Counted from the first letter of the stretch, positions 34,472-47,604 are shown. The stretch is 64,000 bases of DNA from Oscarella lobularis (GCF_947507565.1 NC_089186.1:1116001-1180000); one strand, 5' to 3'. Numbers and translations are program-made. Notes: generated from the letters alone by a model not told the origin.

Positions 34472-37400
34472 TCTAGGCAGCATTCATTACACGGCGGGAA
34501 GGGAGTTTGAGTCAGCGGAGGAAGCGGAAGAATTCCTTAGCCGTGAGGTGGCGGAAGGAAATTCAGAAATTGATCAGTTATCGCAGGTATAAATATCATG
34601 TTGCAGTAATGACATTGATTGATGCGTTTATGCAGTGTGGCCGCACCCCACTTCACTTTGCGTGTGAGTGGGGAAGTATTTATGGCGTGAAATGGCTTGT
34701 CGCTCAAAATGCAAATGTCAACGTGAAAGACGACGTGTGATTTCAAATTGATTTTATGATTGTAGCTGAGTCCTTATTTAGAACGGGCTCACGCCGTATC
34801 TTTGTTCCTGTACAAGTTCTGTTGACACATTGAAGAAAATGGTCGTTTTAGAAGATAGCGGCTGTGATGTTCCGCCAATTTCTATTGTACCGTGTTGACA
34901 TCATCCCTCCGGCACTAGGCTTATATAATGTATCAGATTTTAGCTGCTCAGAATCAATATTCCTCATTAGAAAAAGCCCAAGAGGTTCTTCATCATCTTG
35001 CGTGGGCAAACGGAATAAGCGTAGATAGTCAAGATGATTGGATGCCTTCTGAGGTTTTTATAATTTGCACATGCGTTTACTTTGTGCCATTGATATCTTG
35101 TAGTTGACCAGCGCTCCACTATATAGTGCCTTCACAAGCGGAAGCATTTTTGGAGTGCAATGGCTCATCAGTAACGGTGCAAATGTCACCGTGCTAAAAA
35201 ATGTTTGACATGGATTTTATATACGGTAATTACACCTATTGCTCTTGTTTAGGCTGGAGAAGAGCTTTATGAGAGCGTCTGTACGTGTTCTGTAGACACG
35301 TTAGAAAAACTGCGCATTCTGGAAGAAATTGGCTGTCAAATTTCGCCACGTGCTATCGTAACAGACTGACGTCAACTTTACAGCAATAAAATTTATTTTT
35401 CTGTAAGGTTTTTGCTGCTGGACTTCACTTTGCTTTGGCTGAAGAAGCCTTCGAACTTTTAGAGCATTTTGTCAATAAAAAGGAATAATCGTTGATACTT
35501 CCGATAAGGAGGTAAACATTGCGTTATGCGTTTTCTACCTGTGCATATGAAAGATGAAACAATAGGGGAATACTCCTCTGCATTCCGCCTGCAAGCAGGG
35601 AAGCTATTTCGTGGTAAAATGGCTTTTAGAAAATTAAGCTGCCATTGATTGCGTCAACAAGGTAATAAAAGGTCATTTAGTTGCACACATGTTTTACTTT
35701 CATTTTACGATATGTTAGGTGGGTAATGTTACACCTCTCATGCTCGCTTGTCAAAGTGACACTGATCGCCGATTAAAAGTTTTCCACTTAGTTGAAAAAG
35801 GAGCTGATTATCTTACAAAGGATCTGGTGAGCGCCTAGGACGTTGATCAGGAACCTTAGCAGCGACTTTTCATTCAGAGGGGAAGGACAGCCGTGTTTTA
35901 CGCCATTCGCTATTCTGTCTCTGACGATTTCATGTATTTAGCAGCTTCTGAAAATTTAGCCGATCAATGCTCCATATCTGAAGAAGACTTGAAAGCCCTT
36001 TTGCACTTTCTTATTGATAAAGGCATAGACATCGATTCCGGTGATGAGGTACAGGAAACCTAAATTCCATATTTTTCTTTAATGATCTACGTTTCCAGCA
36101 CGGAATGACCCCCTTATTATTTGCATGCTCTAGCCTTTATTACCCTGTTCACGCTCTTCGACCATTACTAGAGCTGGGAGCTAATGTTGCGGCAAAAAAT
36201 TTGGTTAGCCAGACTTTATTCACTGCTGACTCATCCGAAATTCAAATCTAGAGGGGTCAAAATGCTTTGCATCTGGCTGCACGCAGTTGCGATTACAAGT
36301 CAAAGTCACTTATTGAGTTTTTGATTGAACAGGGTGTTGACGCCACGTGCAAAGATAATGTGACCTGCATTCACGTTGTAACATCAAAATGCTCCTTCGG
36401 CAGCATTACGTATGTCATCATTTAGATAATAATTAGTAGAATATATGTTCTAATTTCTGGCGTAGGAAGCAGTTCGATTTTCTGTTCTTCGCGACAAGGT
36501 TCCTCCTGATTCGGTCAAAATTTGCGTCTTTGGCGAGGAAATGGCGGGGAAGACGACGTTCGTCAATTCTCTTCTTCAGTGCAATTTGTCTCCAATCAAA
36601 CTGAAAGATCGCACAGCCGGAATTTTTATCCGACGCAAGCAAATCCCAGGAGTAGGAAAAGGAATGACTTGGGAATTCGGTGCTCAATCTACATTTCACT
36701 GCGCCCACGGCCTCTTTTTTGGGCGGTCTAATACGATGTTCGTTCTTGTCCTTCGCTTTCGAAAGGGGACAGCGTTACATCGGAACTGCATCTTCTACGA
36801 ATGGGGCGCTATATTGGTGTGCATTCGTCAAGGCAGCTCTTCCGCCGGACCGAAGGTCGCCGCTTAACCTTCTCATCATCGGCAACGTGATTGACTGCGA
36901 AGAGGAGGAGGGAGTTGAAGCCAGCTTCGAGCTGAAGAGAGTCGCCGAAATCCTTCAGAAAGAGTTTGGAGACTTTTTAACTTTTCGCACGTGCTGGAAA
37001 TAGACTGTAGTAAAAGCGATTCCGTTCGTATGAACGATGGCAGAGAGAAACTGAAAATGATGCGCTTGAAAGTGCTTGAGGTAGGATGGCGCTGCTTTTT
37101 CACCTATTTACAATTGGTTTTTCACTTTTGCAGGAAGCTCGTAATGTGCCCAAATTGTGCTATGCCATCGAAGAGAAACTTTCCGATTCTTTTTCGGACG
37201 AAAAGTTAAAGTGTTTCGTATCTCTGGAGGAATTCTACAAATGGGTTGCTCATGACGTTCAAGTCATTTTGACAGAGGATGAGAGGAAGATTTCTGTTGA
37301 GTTTCTGGACTCGTCTGGAATAGTAAGTGCGGATCTTCTTGTCTGACAACATATTCGTAGTTATAATATGTAGATTGTTCATCTCGGTTGTCGAATATGT

Positions 37401-38935
37401 CTCCGGCCAGAGTGGCTCTGCTCTAACGTGATTGGTCCACTTTTGGCTCCGCGCTATTTTCCCATTAGCATGAAGGCTGCCAAGCCTGGCCACGTAACAA
37501 GAGAAGACATTAAATTTGCTTTAAGGGCTTTCGAAAACGACCTGAAATACAAGAGAACTCCGTCTCCATTCTCTGTGACAGCCGACGAAGCAATTGAAGT
37601 TCTTCTTTTTCTGGAGCTGTGCATTAAAGTTAAAGATGCGCCTGGAGTGTATCAGTTTCCAGCTCTGCTGGAAGATTCTATTCGCACCGACGCTTGGGTG
37701 AAAATTCTCAGCTAGACGTGTATCGCGGACAGAGATATGAGTGCGCTCGTTCCGACGATATCATTTTGCCCTTGTCGTTCGTTGTCTTTCAATCTCGGTC
37801 GGCTCGTATTGCAGAAACGCGTCAGGAGGCGTGGAAAGACGGCGTCAAACTAGTGAAGATCGTCGGCGTGAAAGTAGTTGAATGTCTTGTCACATTAGGG
37901 GTAAAGAAAGGGCACTGCTGCATTGACGTCATCTTACGCTGGTCGAGCCAAACTGCGTGTCACGAATTGGCGAAGCAGTTGCTGGATGAGCTGAAGAAGA
38001 TGATCGCCGCAGTGTGCGATGAAAGAAGTCCAGGAGTACTTCTAAACTGGTTCTATTTAGATAGCACTAATCTCAAACAACTCAACAATGATCCAGCCAT
38101 TTACTCTGCTTACAAAATAGACCAGAAGGTCAAGGGCAACGCTATACACGAAAAGGTGTTTTCTGAACGACAACGCGGCCACTATTTATCTGTCAAAGAT
38201 TTGGCGATAGTCGACGCCAATCAAGAAAAGGTGTTCATGGAAGATGTGTTGTACGTTGTTAGTGAATGAAGAACGTGTCTATTTTAGCGAGAAGAGTCTC
38301 CGAAAGAGAAGATTTTTGGATGCAGAAGAAGAAGAAATAAGAGAAAAGGTTCTTCTAAGGTACTCATTCCATCGATACATGCATGCACGTCGTTATACGA
38401 GTTGTTTTCTTTCAGCTACAAATTCGTCGTGCAAAGCGAATGCCTACGTCCGACTCAGGACGTGCGATTGATCAGCCAGCAGAGGTATTACAGAACGTAG
38501 GAAAAGAAAGTTATGAAGAGCGTCTTGTGTTTTAGATGGCAGGTCAAGTTGTTACTAAAAGTTTCACAGCTCCATGCGAATGTAATACTATTAGGAAAAA
38601 GCACACAAAGTTCTTATATATTATGCAAGGAGCGTCATCAGGCAGCTTTCCGGCCGATGACGACCTGGTTTCGGACGATTTCATGACCTCGTGCTCTATT
38701 ATCGCTTCATCCCATTGGGAAAAGATTGGCACCTTATTGAGGATAGGTTCAAACAGGATTGACGAAATTCGCGAAGGCACTACTGACAATACAACGCGAG
38801 CGAAAAAAAGTGCTAGAATCGTGGGAGCAGAAAAGTGAGAGACCAACAGTGAGAGAACTTTTGAAATGGCTAAAGGAGGCCGGTATCAGCAAAAGGGTAA
38901 TTGATGAGAAACATAAGAAATTATTTATGAGCTAG
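34472..38935 (+). pseudogene. ROCO relic F, second ankyrin block, Roc-COR and death domain
   Basis: Ankyrin exons restart with HYTAGREFESAEEAEEF (exon ending 34586) and continue about every 150 bp (for example GRTPLHFACEWGSIYGVKWL at 34635-34735). The Roc exon begins near 36475 (FGEEMAGKTTFVNSLLQCN, WEFGAQ) and COR-type sequence runs 37470-38270 (DVYRGQRYEC, GVLLNWFYLDS). A death domain ends at 38935. Lesions: a lost base near 35487, TAA in the exon near 35634, two frame changes in the Roc exon near 36770 and 36850, one near 37700 and one in the death domain near 38805. The P-loop region survives but the gene cannot give a full protein. Confidence 0.8.
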
Positions 38936-39555
38936 TAAGAAAGCGCCCTTGGTTTGATTTATTTCTTAAACCGTTTAAAGGTTTGGTGCAGGCTATTCCA
39001 GATGATTCAGATACTGCGTTGACTAAGAACTAGACAGGACATACTTGGCGTTCAACCTTTCCGGCTTCGATCCGTTCTGATTAAACTGCCATGCATTTAT
39101 ATTCCCAATACTTGAACAAAATGATGGCTACATATCAACCTAAACAGTACAGTATACTGTTTAGAAATGACGTAAGTCACCTCGTCAGAGTCATGTCATA
39201 ATCTCATCAAAAGAAACTACTGACCTTAAAGACATAAAAATCCAACCTACAATTCTACTAATTAAACCTAAATTACCGCACAATCCATTGACCTGAAAAA
39301 CGCCTATATTCAAACCTAAATTAGCTGACAAAATCCATTGAAATGGTCCAACCGAGGTGGCGGCAGCCAACTAAGCACATTAAGCGGAAAGGAGCTATAC
39401 CCCATACTAACCTATAACCGCCCTAACTACTGACAGCCGCCCTAAACCCCTTGCAGGGGGAAAGGACCCGTGAATACAATAGTCGGCCGTGCTGTAAACC
39501 GAGCACAAATCCTCCTCTACACAACGAATGCGTGTCGTCCCTGCTACGCTCTCTG

Positions 39556-39608
<53 letters not shown>

Positions 39609-40756
39609 AATGAAGCCTCAGGCATTGGCATGACACCAGCCTTCACTCCTGAACCCCAACCCGCCCTCGATTACACAGTTGGAAGCCTAATTTTAGATTC
39701 GTTCGGAAGTCGATCTATGCTCAAGAGCGCGGGCAGTGGCACGCAAGGAAATCAGCGACGTCTGTGCAACAGAAACTCCCTCCCCCTAAGAGCATGCCTA
39801 CTCCACGGGGACCCCCAAAAGAAGACCTCAAAAAAATTCATTTATCTTCGTCTGCGCTAATCCCCTAAGCAGACCACGTCAGAAAGTAGACGATCCGCAG
39901 TTTTTAAGACGAGAAGATCTGGCGACGCCGTACGGTTCTAAATATCCGGTCAATCAGAGTGAGAATATGTGTCGGGCGCTTACGATTCGAGTGAAAGAGA
40001 ATATGTGACGGGCGCTTTTGCGCATGCAGAACGACGTCGAATGCGCGCTTATTCGTCGCTGCGAGAACAATTAAGGAAAGCCATCTAGAGATAGGGAGAC
40101 GAACCTTTTGATTCATTGTTCCTTCTTTCTGCTTCATGAAGCGTAGAAATTCATGCCTCACCTAATGAATAGGCTAAATAGATAGATAGCCAAGGGAACT
40201 GTGAATGGTATGCCGTTGCCCACCTGGCAAAGGGGCCCCTTGAGCTGCATCGTCTGGAGAGAGCCAAGAAGGCAAAGTTTGATCGCGTCAATATGTCCGG
40301 AAGCACCTTGACAAGCTTTGTTATTATCGTCGCAAGGAAAACCCGATTCTACGATGAGATTCTGAGCTTCTCGCACAATTAAACGAGGCCCTCGTATGAG
40401 AATCTTCCGCTTCTTTGCAAAAGCAGCCATAGATTCAGCTACTTTTGGTTGGCTGAAATCCGATTGCGGCAATGAGACATCTTCCTAACATCGCGATTGC
40501 GAGTTTTTGCTCGCGTTTCCTCTCAGGAGGCCTCACCTTGATAACGCGTATTTCTGGTTGTCGGTAGTTTGTCTTGCCGTCGCGATGATTTTCGCTTGAT
40601 CATCGCCAGGGAGACGGCAGATTGAGCGGCATTCTGGTCGCCTAACGCACGTTACAAGCGATTCTTCGCCGACTTCCGTCTTCTCTTCGCCGAAAGAAGC
40701 GAAAGAAGTCGCGTAATTGCTTGTTTGGCGACGCTGGGAGACTTTTGAAGTCGAAA
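38936..40756. other. Spacer between ROCO F and G, with CA microsatellite
   Basis: Positions 39335-39400 match 9970-10030 inverted, so the downstream flank of F resembles that of E. A short palindrome CTAAACAGTA / TACTGTTTAG lies at 39140-39164. A (CA)n run follows at 39557-39603. From about 40085 the sequence repeats the 5' flank of F and leads into the start of G. No convincing gene is seen. Confidence 0.5.
39557..39603. repeat. (CA)n microsatellite, 47 bp
   Basis: An uninterrupted CA run of about 23 units, ending in CACG. It lies between two ROCO copies; such repeats vary in length between individuals. Open frames of repeated Thr-His or Val-Cys over it are artefacts. Confidence 0.98.
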
Positions 40757-43700
40757 ATGGCATCGCTAGCTCGTTCTACGATCGATCGATTGACGACGAT
40801 AATCGAGAAGCAAAATTACGATGAATTGAAAAGTTTTCTGTCAACGGAAAAAGGATTTCGATCAGAGCAGGTATTGAAAAGTCGCGTTTTTCATCGCTGC
40901 ACACCATTGTATTCTCCTTTTCGTTAGTTCCTGTTAGGCAACAAGGAATTGTCATTACTTCACTATGTGGCGGGAAGAGAGTTTGAGAGTGCGGAGGAAG
41001 CCGATGAGTGGCTCAGCTATGCGATTCTGCAAAAGAATCAAGACATTGAAGGGGAATCAAGATTTGTATGATTCCGTTTTTTTTTGTCAGGAAAAATAAT
41101 TAATTGATGCTTTGATACAGTTCGAATTTGTCCCACTTCACTGTGCGTGCAACTGGGGAACTATTTTTGGCGTTGAATGGCTCGTCAGTCACAGTGCAAA
41201 TATGAACGTGAAAGACAGAGTATGACTTGGAATTGATTTCCGATAGTTGCACTCATCAATCTTTTTTTAGATTGGACGTACGCCATATTCTGTAGCCTGT
41301 GCAAGTTCCGTTGACACTATGAAGAAAATCTTCTGTCTGGAAGAACATGGCTACATTTTATCACCAGATGATAGTGTAAAGAAATTATATCAGCACTCTA
41401 ACAACAATTACTTTTGATTTATAGGTTTGGGGAGCTGAAAATCAATTTTCGTCATCTGAAAAGGCGGACGAAATTTTTCATCATCTTGTCAATGAGAAGG
41501 GAGTCAGCGTCAACGCTATTGAAGAAATGGTGATTGCATTATGTGCTTTTGTTTGCTACATGTACAATGTGTTGTAATAGAATGAGATGACTCCTCTGCA
41601 TTCTGCCTGCAATGAGGGAAGCATTTTTGGAGTGAAATGGCTCATGGAGCACCACGCTGCTATTAATAGCGTCACTGACGTTAGATGATTTCACGTGTGA
41701 TACTTATATTCTTATTTCATCTTTCAGTTTCGCCAAACGCCTTTTATGTATGCGTGTGGAAGTCTCGTCAATCGTTCAGCGAAAGTTCGCTATTTGGATG
41801 AAAAAGGAGCGGACTGTCGAGCAAAAGATCGCGTGAGATGTTGTTTGCTTGCAACAAATTCAATAAACACATTGCCGTCTTTTTCATTCAGAATTGGAAG
41901 ACGGCTTTGTTTTATGCCACCCGCCCCTCAGAGTGTAAAGATGACGTGAAAGATGTTCTTCGATATCTTGTCATAGAGAAAGGCATTGATATGAATTCTT
42001 CTGATAAGGTTGCATTCTTATTATATTTCGCATTTTCGTTTCGCAATTCTATTTGTAGGAGGGAAGGACTCCCTTATTGGTCGCATGTTATGATCATCCT
42101 TCTGTTGATGTCATTCAGCAACTAATTGAATTAGGGGCGGATGTTTCTGCCAAAGATAGGGTTAGTTACAATGCTCATTCCTCATTCGTTCTCTATTCAA
42201 ATCTTTGTAGAACAAACAAAACGCATTGCATCTGGCTGCAGTGGCATTTGAAGTGGACAAGTCAATTATTGATCTATTGATTGAGAAGGGTTGTGACGTC
42301 ACGTGTCAAGACAAGGTGAAGAAGTGCTTCTCTTGTAAATAAAAGAGAATTGATAAACGTGAGTTAGACCGGAAGTACACCTAACGAGGTAGCTATAGGA
42401 GGTGAAATGAGAGCTCTCCTTCGAAAGCATTACGTACGTCATCATTTTTTATCCAGTTTCTGTGTGTATTTATTTTAATAGGACGCCGCGCGATTTTCCG
42501 TTCTTCAACGAAAATTGGTTCGTCCGGATTCAATTAAATTTTGCGTAGTTGGCAGCGAAATGGCGGGAAAAACGACGTTTTTGAATTCTCTTCTTCTACT
42601 CAATTGTCCCCCACCTGAAGAGAAAGATCGCACACCGGGTGTGGAAATCCACAATTGTGAAAATGATAAAATTGGCAAAGGATCGTGGTGGGATTTTGGT
42701 GCTCAACCGACATTCCACAGCGCACATGGTCTCTTCTTCCGCCAATCGAATACAATGTTCATTCTCATTCTTCCTGTTCGGGAGGAGGAAAATATGACGT
42801 CAGAAATCGTTCATCGTCTTCTAGGAAAAGGTCGATTTTGGTGTGCGTTCTCCAAGGCTTCAATGAGGACGCTTTCGCCTGACGAAAAATCGCTCATTCG
42901 CCTCGTCGTCATTTTCAATCTCATTCGTTTCAATCAGGAGACCGGCAGTGAGGTGAGATTTCAGCTGAAAGAAGTCGTCGAAGTTCTTCAGAGAGAATTC
43001 GAAGACACGTTCGAAATTTCACACGTGATCGAAATGGATTGTAGCAAGAGCCAATCGGATCGCATGAATGACTGCCGAGCAAAATTGAAAAAAATTCGTG
43101 AAGAAATGCTTGAGGTAAAAACTGAGATTCTTTGACCATCCTACGAAATCCTTTTTCTCACGTACAGACTGCAGAAGGTGTTCCTAAATTATGCCAAGCC
43201 ATCGAGGAATACCTTTCTTTTCCAGACGAGAAGAGAAGAATCCGTTGGCTTATTTTCTGACCACTAAAGAATTTGAAAAATGGGTCGCTGAAGAAGTTAG
43301 TATCACGTTGAGTGATGACGAGAAGAAAGTGGCCGTTGAATATCTTGACTCGTCTGGAATTGTGAGTAAATATTATTGACGCTATGGATATATAATAAAT
43401 TAATTTAGATTATTAATGTTGGTCGTCGAATTTGCCTTCGCCCCATTTGGCTTTGTCACAACGTCATCGGTCCACTTCTCGCCCCGCCCTATTTTGTCGT
43501 CGCCATGCCAACCAAAAAATCGGCTATGGCATCAAAGGAAGACATGGCATCGGCTCTGAGGGCTTTTGAAAATCATCTCAAGCAAAAGGGCCATCCGTCT
43601 CCATTCGTGGCGACAGTCGACGAAGCAATTGAAGTTCTTCTCTACCTCGAACTGTGCATTCCGGTCGAAGGCAAGCCTGGAATGTATCAGATTCCCGCTC

Positions 43701-44630
43701 TCCTTGGCGATGCAATTCCTTGCCACGCGTGGGCCGAAGATTCGACGTTTGACGTGTATCGTGGCCAACGATACGAGTGCGATAAGTCGGTCGACATCAT
43801 CTCACCGTCGTCGTTCGTCATTCTTCAATCTCGTTGCTATCACATGCCTAACGTGAGGCTCAACGCTTGGAAGAACGGCATCAAATTAATAAAGATCGTC
43901 GACGATAAAGAAGTCGAGTGTCTCATCAGAATGGGCGCGAAGATGAGCCACTATTGCATTGACGTCATTCTTCGCTGGTCAAGCGAAGACGAATCTGAAG
44001 CCGTCGCAAAGAAATTTCTCGACGAGCTCAAATCGATGATTGCTCGAGCGTGCGAAGAACGAAGCCCAGGAGTCATACTCAACTGGTTTTATATAGACAG
44101 TTCTGATCTCAAAGAACTCAACGAAAATCCAGCTATTTATTCGTCAAGTGAAGTCGATCAGAAGATGAAAGACCCGAAACGGGCTCTTGATCACAAATTG
44201 TTTTCCGCTCGACCGGAAGGAGAGAGCCGTTGTCCTATCAAAGATTTAGTGATTCGTGTAGCTGGGGCGACTAGTTCCGCTTCAGGTAGGATCTCTATTA
44301 GAAAGAGAATGTCTCTAACAATTTCGTTGTTAAGGCTCTTTTCCCGCTGATGAAGACCTGGTGTCGGATTCTCTGCTTAAAGCGTGTGCCTCCATCGACG
44401 GAGCCGATTGGGAAGAAATGAGTTTTGCTCTCGACCTTCGCGAGGACGATCATACTGACATTGAGAAAAGCCAAAGCGGCGTCAAGATTCGTCGGCGGAA
44501 AGTTCTGTCGCTCTGGAAGAAACAAGCGGTATCGCCGACAGTAGGAACACTTCTGCGACTTCTTAGGGAGGCTAACATCGGCCGATCAGCTATAGAAAAA
44601 AAGTACGTTGAACTTTTTGGACATTGCTAG
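40757..44630 (+). CDS. ROCO protein G: ankyrin, Roc, COR and death domain; one frameshift
   Basis: Fifteen exons: 40757-40870, 40928-41065, 41121-41219, 41271-41375, 41425-41529, 41581-41679, 41728-41832, 41892-42008, 42059-42160, 42211-42315, 42368-42433, 42482-43114, 43168-43361, 43409-44285 and 44335-44630. Ankyrin repeats fill the first 360 residues. The Roc exon has GSEMAGKT (about residue 409) and WWDFGAQ; the stretch where NKxD is expected reads VVIFNLIRF. COR-like sequence follows (GRRICLRPIWLCHNVIGPLL, DVYRGQRYEC) and the last exon is a death domain (WEEMSFALDL, TVGTLLRLL). Exon 13 is 194 nt long against 195 in E and H: one base is missing in the purine run near 43230, so the frame breaks between the Roc and COR parts. 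All other exons agree in phase. This could be a real mutation or a sequencing error. Membership: DAPK-like ROCO without kinase. Confidence 0.85.
44286..44334 (+). promoter_or_regulatory. Open 49-bp last intron of G, alternative C-terminus
   Basis: If this intron is kept, the frame continues GRISIRKRMSLTISLLRLFS and stops at 44350, so the protein would end in a short basic-hydrophobic tail instead of the death domain. H has the same length (50504-50552) and a similar tail. I infer a possible alternative isoform; nothing here proves retention. Confidence 0.45.
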
Positions 44631-44769
44631 AGATTCTTCTTTTTTTAGCTACATTTTCGTTAATTGTGCCCGTTCTACCAGCAGCTGTTTTAATTTTCCC
44701 TACTGTCACTTGCACATCTCATGCAAACAATGAGGAGACAAAGTGAAGAAACGATAGTTTGTCAGGCCA

Positions 44770-44965
44770 CTATATTGCATAGTAGCTGTCTTTGCTGAGG
44801 CGACTACTCGCGCACAAGAAAATAAAAGCTTCAGCAATGAAGACTGCCAACAAGCCGAGCCTGAAGGAGTAGCCAAACGAATAGTGAACGTCTATCTGTT
44901 TCACAAGTTGAGATTGGTCTGCATGCAGTCGCTTGTTCGCCGCCGAATTAAGTGGTTCTAGCACA
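44770..44965 (-). pseudogene. Claudin-like last-exon fragment
   Basis: The minus-strand frame VHYSFGYSFRLGLLAVFIAE, AFIFLCASSRLSKDSYYAI matches the fourth transmembrane segment and C-terminus of claudin-like gene M (51.0-51.7 kb). Only this exon remains. It sits in the same place relative to ROCO G as M does to ROCO H, so a ROCO plus claudin unit was copied and the claudin lost here. Confidence 0.8.
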
Positions 44966-47604
44966 ATCTATCAAGGACGTACTCTACGTACTTCAGGAAT
45001 CAAACAATGCTACGATAGTATTGACATCCACTTTAGGCAGTTGCAGAAGGAAGGACTAGATAGGGGCGTGTCGTACCTTTTGCTCGCTTGGAAGCAAACG
45101 GATACAAATGTTGAAATAAATTAAGAATTCCTTCCAGAACACCAAAAGAAGAGGTTCAGCCTACCTCACCTATTCACTGTCTGACTAGCTGCAAGCTACG
45201 CGAAAAAAATTAGAGACTAATTGGCTACTATATTGCCAAATAGAACAGCATGATTAGTTTATCCGGGACAGTAACGACCTCTATATCCGCGACGTTCTTT
45301 CCTCAATCCTCGCTTCTATCCTTCTCCCAAATGCAAGGTCGCGTTGAAGTGAGCCGCCTCATGCATCCAGACGAAGCATACGTTTGGCGGAAACGTCCAC
45401 GGTGGTCTAGGAGGTCGATTAGACGATCATGACATCAAAGTAAACGTATTCGTGTTTTAGTTCCCGTTAACGTCGTCGACATCCTCAGCCGTCACGCATC
45501 GACTATGCAAACGTTGGAGTGCGTCGGACGTCTGGCGTTCTTCGAATTGAGCGAGTTTCGACGGCGTCGTCGCGTCGAGCCTCATTCGATGAGATTTGAC
45601 GTCATTCGCGCGCGAATCAGATCGAACGCAAGAAGAAGGAAGATAGCGAGGAAAACAAAGAATCTGGCGAAGGAAAGTGAGAGAACTAAAATCAACATTT
45701 TTTTGGCGTCGCGATGTATCTAATACAGAAACAGGATAGGGAGATTTTGATGCATACATATATTATATATGTATATTTATCATATATGTTTGTTTTCTTA
45801 GCTTGTTCGATCTCTGGTTCAAACGCGTGACAGTGAGGGACGGTGACTGAGGAAGAAAGGTCCTCGAAGTAAGCGCCAATCTTTGATTCTTCTTTTTCAT
45901 TTGATCACGCTTAGCATCTAACAACTCCTCGTCTCTCGTTTTTTCTTATCAACACGCTGTCACATCACGTCGTCGGCGCTACGTATTTGAAATTATCTGG
46001 ACTGCCACGCGTCTCATTGAGCGAGTCATTGAAGGCTTTGTTGTCGCACACGCATGAACACAACGTACCTCATGGTTTGTTTTTAGAGGCCTAACTGAAG
46101 TAAAAGACAAAAATAATCTTGAAGGTAATAATATCTTTCTCCTTTTCCTTGCTTTATGTAATTGTTTTCTCTAGGAACGGAGGTCCTGGGCATGACCTCC
46201 CAAGAAAAAACTGCATCCAAAAGGGTCCTGAGCAAGACCCTTTCAAAACTGCTCTTTTCGGGGTCCTGGGCATGACCCCGTAAAATAAACGGCCCGCGCA
46301 AGAATAACCCTAATATTATTTTTTCTTTTTTATTTGAATAAAATGTCTGTACCTCTCCTTGTGTTCCATGACGGCGGCAGCGCACGCGGGGGTGCACCAC
46401 CCCGCCGGTGCCCTAATCTAACCTATGTAATCTAACCTAAGCCCTCCCAGGGTCTCCGCGCAACGAAACGACGTGTGCTCGTGTTGTGCGCCTACTAAAC
46501 TACAAAACGTCATGCAAAAACGTCAAGAAACCCATGTGTCGTTCTCTTCAATTACTACAACGCATCCTAACGCGTTTCGTCTTCGATTGAACAAACATAC
46601 AGCTAATAACGGAAGAAAAATGATAATTAATTTTTGTTTATCTCTTAAGAACAATATACTTACAGACAAAGGTTCCACGTGTTCAAAAACTCTTCCACGC
46701 ACACATACAGTCAAGTCTGACAAGAGCACCAATTGCTGCATGATTAATAAATGGGCAACATGAGCAGAAATTCCAGCCTAGCCGAGTCGCTCGGAAAACA
46801 GCCCTTTCATCAAACGGTCTGTTTATCTAGGTACAGTGTAGTCATCTCGTGTCATTAGTTTATTAAGAGCAATACGAAATATACTTTGTAGGTGCGACGA
46901 AGGCACCTCGATCCCATAGGAGTGCTGCCTTTAATCCAGTCTAGAGAAGGAGTTATTAATAGTACAGTATGTATTCGAACTCAGGCGACAGGTCAATCTG
47001 CCTAATCAACAGGACGTCCGCAAACTAAGGAATACGGGCTCTTAGCCATGGACGACGCTGTAGACAGCGGACCTCCGGTGTGGGAACGAAAAAAGCCGGA
47101 AGAGAACGTTACGACCGTTCGCGGCTCTTCCAAGTGCCACTGTTTCTCCGACAATTTCATTGAATACTACCGTAGGTTTATCCCTACTACTGCGATCGAC
47201 AGTACAATGTGCTTCGTCAGCGAAGACGGAAACCCGTGCGCAACCCCAGCCGCTGGGGGAGCGCATGTCATGTCGGGCGGAACGGTGATGATCTGCTCAT
47301 AACAAGGCGGGCAGCAATGAGACATACGACGTTCAAAAACCATATCGTAACGGCGCCTTTGGGCTCGTTATCAAGTGCTGCTGTTATAACACAAGTGGGC
47401 TCGGATGCAAGTGCGAGAACTGCACGCAACGGCACGTATGCGGGTGCCTTCCAGCCCCAGCCACCGGTGACAGAAAAAAATGCAACTGAGAACGTAGTTG
47501 ATTGCATGAGACTGTACGTAGAAGCATGTCTGTCTTTGAAGCAGTACGTCAATTGCGTGATTTTTTTGTGTGCGTGTCATTTCCTCGGTGTCGTGGATGG
47601 GGGG
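44966..47604. other. Spacer between ROCO G and the assembly gap
   Basis: Positions 45220-45470 match 51880-52040 (the leader of TRP gene C), so the copied unit reached this far. An open frame at 45470-45723 (STMQTLECVGRLAFFELSEF, then Arg-rich) has no recognised domain. Three small hairpins lie at 46179-46280. Between 46900 and 47600 there are open frames of 70-95 codons without domain signals. I found no ROCO 5' exons directly left of the gap. Confidence 0.5.
46179..46280. repeat. Three hairpins with conserved loop and compensating stems
   Basis: 46179-46200 GGAGGTC-CTGGGCAT-GACCTCC, 46220-46243 AAAGGGTC-CTGAGCAA-GACCCTTT and 46259-46280 CGGGGTC-CTGGGCAT-GACCCCG. Stem bases differ between copies but pairing is always kept, while the loop stays almost the same. 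They are spaced by 15-20 bases. Confidence 0.85.

Noticed and set aside
39407-39646. Open frames with long Val-Cys or Thr-His runs
   Set aside because: They are translations of the (CA)n microsatellite.
47100-47200. YYRRFIP motif as in retroelement polymerase regions
   Set aside because: One seven-residue match with no other parts nearby; chance is more likely.
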